Shown here: piece after piece, positions 59,111 to 64,000 of the stretch
Numbering within the stretch: position 1 is the stretch's first letter
How the letters are laid out: every line of letters starts with the position of its first letter
Assembly: GCF_003265705.1 (NCBI RefSeq)
Contig: NW_020312968.1
Location: 3,656,935-3,720,934 of the forward strand
From: Callorhinus ursinus
Taxonomy: Eukaryota > Chordata > Mammalia > Carnivora > Otariidae
Direction: 5' to 3'
DNA length: 64,000 nt
The notes under the pieces: model-generated
Told to the model about the DNA's origin: nothing
Seen by the model: the letters and a program-made list of their open reading frames with translations, nothing else
The model's database searches: none
Position numbers and translations under genes: made by a program

Positions 59111-61179
59111 TAGACAGTACAATATTCTGCTAAGTTTTGAGCCACGGCTCCCATGTGGTGGCTTGAACATGAAGGGGATGGGGAGAGAAAAGTACTAAAG
59201 AGTTCCGATACCACTTCGCTATGCCCTTAGATTAAAAATAAAGAGAGACAGTACTGCCATTTCCAAAGAGGGAGTGAGATTGGATGTAGACTGTTTTGTA
59301 AGGTTGCATTCACAACGTAACGTATACTAAGGAAATTGAAACCCAACCTCACGAATTTTAAAAATGTAAGAACAAGGGAACCAGATTTATTTCTGTTTGG
59401 TTTTACACAACACTTGTTAGGAACCAAACCACAGTTTAGAACCTAATAATGCACAAAATTCTGGAAAGGGAGAGAGGTTGTAGGATGGGGCCCAGGAGGT
59501 GGGTAAGTTTTGTTTCTAAAACAAATAGCATGATTTGGCCCTTTGCTGATTGATACTGAATCCACATAATAATTCAGTAGAGTGCTCGCACCATGGTCAG
59601 AAAAATTAGGAAAAGAGTCAAGGGATAATTCTGAACACTACGGTCACCATGTTTTTCCTGATCTGCCTGAGGTGTAATGCTCATCTCCTCTTTCCCAGGG
59701 TAGTTCTTTGGGTGAGGGGCAAAAAGCAACAACAGAAAAGCCCAGTCTTGCAAGACTCTCCAGCCACTTATTTATGGTACAGCAGAATCCTCTCAAATAG
59801 ACGCACGTGCTTTTTTGTTTTGTTTTGTTTTGTCTGTTTTTTCATGAGCAACCAGCAAGACACCTAAAAGTACACCTGGATTTGATAAATATGTCTAAAT
59901 CAACCTAATGAGTTTAAAATAACATTTAACACACAGCTAAAACGTCCACATTTTAAATATTATTCTTTATAGAAAACCAAAAAAAAAAAAATGGAAAAGA
60001 AAAAGAAACGAAACAAGTTTCTATGTTACTTATCACCAGGGCAAGATTCCTTTGGAAACATCAAGCACAGGGTCTGACCATCAGGAGACCATTTCCCTAG
60101 TGACCCTTAGCACTGATAATATAACAATGATGATGATGACAGAACAGGGACCATTTATCTCGAGCCTTAAGCAGTTGTATTCAGGCCGATTCAGGAAGCC
60201 TCTGCATTCAAGTCAGCCTGAACAAACGGGAGTTACTTGCTCTCATGCTGGATTGTAGAAACTAGCTCTTCTTGGAGTACATGTAATTAGAAGGAAGAAA
60301 TTAGCTTCTGGAAATTGACACTGTGCATGGAAAAAATGCGGCATGCAGGTGATTTTACTCTGACATTTGATAATACGCAAGTTCAGAAATCATTTAATTT
60401 CAAAATTTCCTGAATTTCGCCAAAATAAAGTGAGGAAGTTAATACGGGAAACCAAGGGCATTTTGCATCCGTGGTGTTTCTACCCATGGGAGGGTAACTA
60501 ATTATTGGCTCAGGAAATAGCCATAGGTTAATTTGCTAGTATCCTGGGAGGACTTGTATTTAGGAGGAAGTCTGATTCACATTTTATGACCTATTTGTAT
60601 TGATGTTGCAGAAGTGAAGGAGTCAGACTATGAAACTTCTGGTATGCCATATGCACAGTGAAAGGAAAAAGAGAAGGCTGTATGCCCTGTGCTGGGAACT
60701 TTCCAGGCCACAGTGGTAAAGTAGGACCCCCTAAAACGGACCCCCTTCTGCCAATTACCCTGGAGCCATACTCCACTGGCTTCTGAATACCAAGTCCCCT
60801 CTCAGCTCCAAGAACAGAAGACGGAGCACCAAGCACTTTGGGGGCAAACAATAACCAAGATGCCACGAGTATAACCGACCTGGAGGAAAGGAGCAGCTTC
60901 TCTCAATTCTGAGCCTGGGGACCACTGAGCCCATTAAAAGCCACAGAATTTAGGCCACATACCCCTTAAGTTTCTCTCTGGAATTATTGACAACTACCTT
61001 TAAACCACAATATACGCTAGAAGGGTAACATTTATAAATGCCTGCGAAATGTGGCTAGCAAGCTATGAACTTTCAAGGCAATAAAACATACATGATTTTC
61101 CAGGGGAGTTCCAGAGGTGCAATCTTTTCCTGTTAGGAAGGTTTGCACCGTTTAGGGGCTTCAAGTTAATAACCAATAT

Positions 61180-61385
61180 TAAATGAGCACTTGGCCAGGG
61201 CCAAGTAGTGCGTGTTGTACATCATTATCACTGTGTAATCTTAAACATCATATGAACATAGGTAATGGTTTTATCCCCATTTCACAGATGGAAAAATGGA
61301 GACTCTGAGTTATACACAGTAACTCCAGTACACACAGGTAGTTAGCGGTAGAGCTACAATTCAAACCAGCTGCACCTGGCAGGTT
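61180..61385 (+). mobile_element. MIR fragment
   Basis: The phrases 'aatgagcacttggccagggc', 'tttatccccatttcacagat', ggagactctgagt and 'gtagagctacaattcaaacc' follow the MIR consensus over most of its length. Confidence 0.8.
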
Positions 61386-62073
61386 GCAGATCCTATGCTA
61401 TCACTTACTATTTAACGCCATTTCCGGATGGACCCCCGAAAGTGGAAAGGACATACACGCAGTGGTGCATCAGGTGGCTCTTTGACAACTGGATCAGGAG
61501 GCCAAGTGTAGCATGTCATGTCCTCGCGGTCACACCATTTTTGTACCTGCCCTGTGTCTCTCAACTCAGTTGGCCGATTTTTGTTTGCCACCGAATTCAG
61601 GAGACTCTCAAGTCTTAATTTGGGTTTTAGGTTCCAAAGGCTTAACTTTGACACACTCTATCAAAGGTAAATGGAAAGATACCAAACTAGGACATATCAG
61701 ATTATTTTTATAACATAGTATCATATGCTTCTACTGTAGGCCATAACATTATGTTCTTTAACATTATGGTTATGAACTTGCCACCCTGCTTGACATGCTC
61801 ACACTCTGATGTGGCTTATCCTCGGGCTGGGTAACACTTCTCCAGTCAGGGGAGCTCATCTGAACCCCATCTCAAACAATTCTAGTTTCCAGCAGCAAAA
61901 ACAGGATAATTAATGCCACGACCACTACCTGGTGTTCTATTTTTGTTCTGAGCCGCTCAAAGTATTTCATGGCCCCAACAGTAGATTTAGACGGAGAAGG
62001 ACATATCCCAAGAAAGACATTTTGTCTAGTACTTCTTGTTAGGCTCCTAAGTTCAACTGCTAGCACTTAAATG

Positions 62074-62105
62074 AAACAAAACAAAACAAAACAAAACAAA
62101 ACAAA
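62074..62105. repeat. AAACA pentanucleotide repeat
   Basis: About six tandem acaaa units. Confidence 0.95.
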
Positions 62106-64000
62106 TTTTCTCCCCATGAGTTTTCTCAGCTAGTCTTGCACATGTGTGAACCGTTTGAAATCAATCTGTACTTGGAGGTCCTTAAAAAACAAGGACCAAT
62201 TTTGGAGCCTGAGTGGCTGACTCACCTGCATTTATTAAAAAGAAACAAGAAGTAATCTTCCCCGCCCCCAAGCCCCAGATGGATCTATCATCACAGGCAG
62301 TTAAAAGGCAACCGATACAAGGGACAACACATACACATCTTGGTACAGAAAGAGAATTTATCAACATGAGCAGCAATAGCAGATCCAGATAATGAAAACT
62401 GTTTCCTGAACAGGGCAATCTTCTTTACATTCAAGAGCGATTCTATCTAATGCAATGATGAGCAATTTCATGAACCAGTCCTATGGGGAAATTGCACAAC
62501 CCATCAGCCATCATCCAACTGACTAAATATTCAACAAAAAAATCCGAGACAAAAACCAGTCTCGTTTTATGTTACTTAAGACTGTGTAAAGTAGAAATGG
62601 GAACAAGTAGCCAGAAAATTAATGTCATTGTACAGATGCTAAATAAATTGGCAATTATGGGGAAAGCTCACCCATTGTGAGCTAGAGTTAAGAAAGATGA
62701 GACAGAAAGTGTTTGAAGCCCGCAGAGGCTGGTAAAAACATTATTCTGACTGTACCCAGTGCGTGCCAATGATGATTCTAGAATAAAATACCGACCATCC
62801 AACAAAGGAAACCAATCTTTTGTCAGGTAATGAAGCGGATCATCAGACGGTCAGTCCCACTGCAAAGAGGATTAGATCTTGCTAATCGGAGTGTGTTTTT
62901 GTTCTGTTGCATTGTGCAGGACCGTGTGCTCTACATGAATTCAAAAGCTCCAGGCCTAAAACTGGGTGTACTAACAGAAAACACACCTCCCGATGTGGAA
63001 ATGTGACTTGTCCTGGTATCACCAGGACACCTACTTATGATCCATCCATACCTGAACCGGAGTAGAAGAGACAAAAGAAAAGAGAAGACTGGTTGAGGAC
63101 TACCCAAGCCAAATTTTTAGTATGCTCCCTTGTATACACCATTCACTGACTACCTGAGGTGTGAGTATGAACGAAAGGTACATTAATTGGGTCTCTGAAC
63201 ACACTTTAGGGAAGAAAGTACCTAACTGAAAAAGAAAAACTCTGCCACTGGAATTGAATTGTCTTCTTTCCTTTATACTTCTTGGCTTATCTGCAGGATT
63301 TATCATTACACCGAAAACACATCAATTAAATTTTCTGCAGCTTTACCAAAAAAAAAAAAAAAATGGTATTTTGTTGGTAAGATCAATAACTATTTCCCTG
63401 AAATGCTTTGCTACATAAACTCTTAGGGAATACAATTTGACGAATGGTCACACAAAGGTACACTAACTTGAAATCACATGCATTGAAATCAATTCACAAT
63501 AGCGGAACTTCGTACTACTTCTCTCTACATACTTAATTCCCCCCTGTGGTATTACCCCAAGGCTGTAAATTCTGGCCATTCTAAAAGCCTCTCTCTCTGG
63601 ATGTACCCTGCAACCTCGAATCCAAGTCTGATCCTCATTTTCATCCCTGAGCTTTGAAATCTCTTGAGGTAGACAAAATGTGACAGAATGAGAGCTTCCC
63701 CCCGCAAGCTCATCCCAGTCAAGCTGTGAGAAACCCAAGTCTGGGAAGGAAACTGGAGGACAGCACTCACTTTCCCTTTTCTGCTCACTTTGCGGGTTGT
63801 CCGGCACTCAGCATGAATAAATATGCAGTTCTAAGTGAATTGACATAATCCTGCAGTAAGACATTGCATTCTACGTTATTTTTATTTCTCATTTAAATTT
63901 GTTCTCAAAAATAATAATAAGCATAGCTCATAGTCACATGAGAATGCTGCTTTAGAATCAGGAAGACTTAGGGTAAATCATGACTTGCTACCTGATGCTT

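Larger units (their letters stand above)
57701..64000 (-). other. PCSK5 intron upstream of exon 57597-57700 (partial)
   Basis: At least 6.3 kb with no further PCSK5 exon; the catalytic-domain motifs were looked for on the minus strand and not found. It holds MIR pieces near 58975-59110 and 61180-61385, an AAACA-type repeat at 62074-62105 and short A/T runs. The rest looks unique. Confidence 0.75.

Noticed and set aside
62074..62105. Short direct repeats as a CRISPR-like array
   Set aside because: It is a pentanucleotide microsatellite without spacers, and the sequence is mammalian.
57701..64000. Search for further PCSK5 catalytic exons on the minus strand
   Set aside because: No frame contains the Ser, His or Asp catalytic motifs or other convertase segments, so the upstream exons are judged to lie outside the window.

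Overview
This is mammalian nuclear DNA. The carrier organism is most likely a caniform carnivoran outside the dog lineage, such as a bear, panda, seal or mustelid relative. The evidence is about fifteen tRNA-derived CanSINE copies of the form 'cctgggtggctcagt...ggttaag...ggctcaggtcatgatc'. I saw neither the dog type ('ccctgggtggcgcagcggttt') nor the cat type. LINE-1 copies also have carnivore-style 3' ends. The taxon call is inference from repeat type only.

One protein-coding gene is supported: PCSK5 (proprotein convertase PC5/6), transcribed on the minus strand. Seven consecutive internal exons (989 coding bases, about 329 codons) join in phase with no stop or gap. In transcription order they are 57700-57597 (end of the catalytic domain), 34154-34037, 32849-32661 and 22866-22730 (P domain), 6657-6514 (P-domain end and linker), then 2407-2305 and 1070-877 (furin-like cysteine-rich repeats). 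The upstream exons, including the catalytic Asp/His/Ser exons, and the later cysteine-rich exons lie outside the window. All other sequence is intron.

Layout from low to high coordinate. 1-6657 holds three exons, small L1 tails, a SINE and a Tigger-like DNA transposon. The 16-kb intron 6658-22729 is mostly two long LINE-1s (7826-11828 and a full-length, repeatedly invaded one at 12888-20336), both antisense to PCSK5. The 9.8-kb intron 22867-32660 has old L1 sequence, a SINE-inside-SINE nest, MER5 and MIR, and a stretch at about 30.4-31.15 kb dense in CpG. 32661-34154 holds two P-domain exons. The 23.4-kb intron 34155-57596 has scattered SINEs, L2/MIR, an L1 tail that splits a MER5 element, and long unique stretches. 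57701-64000 is unique upstream intron with few repeats.

I found no operon, CRISPR array, RNA gene or undescribed multi-gene system. The most useful leads are the intronic CpG island, a repeat-poor AT-rich stretch near 26-27.2 kb that could be a regulatory element, a 65-bp unbroken alternating purine-pyrimidine tract inside the full-length L1, and several well-resolved nested or minimal retrotransposon insertions. None of this was checked by alignment; element family names and human comparisons come from memory.
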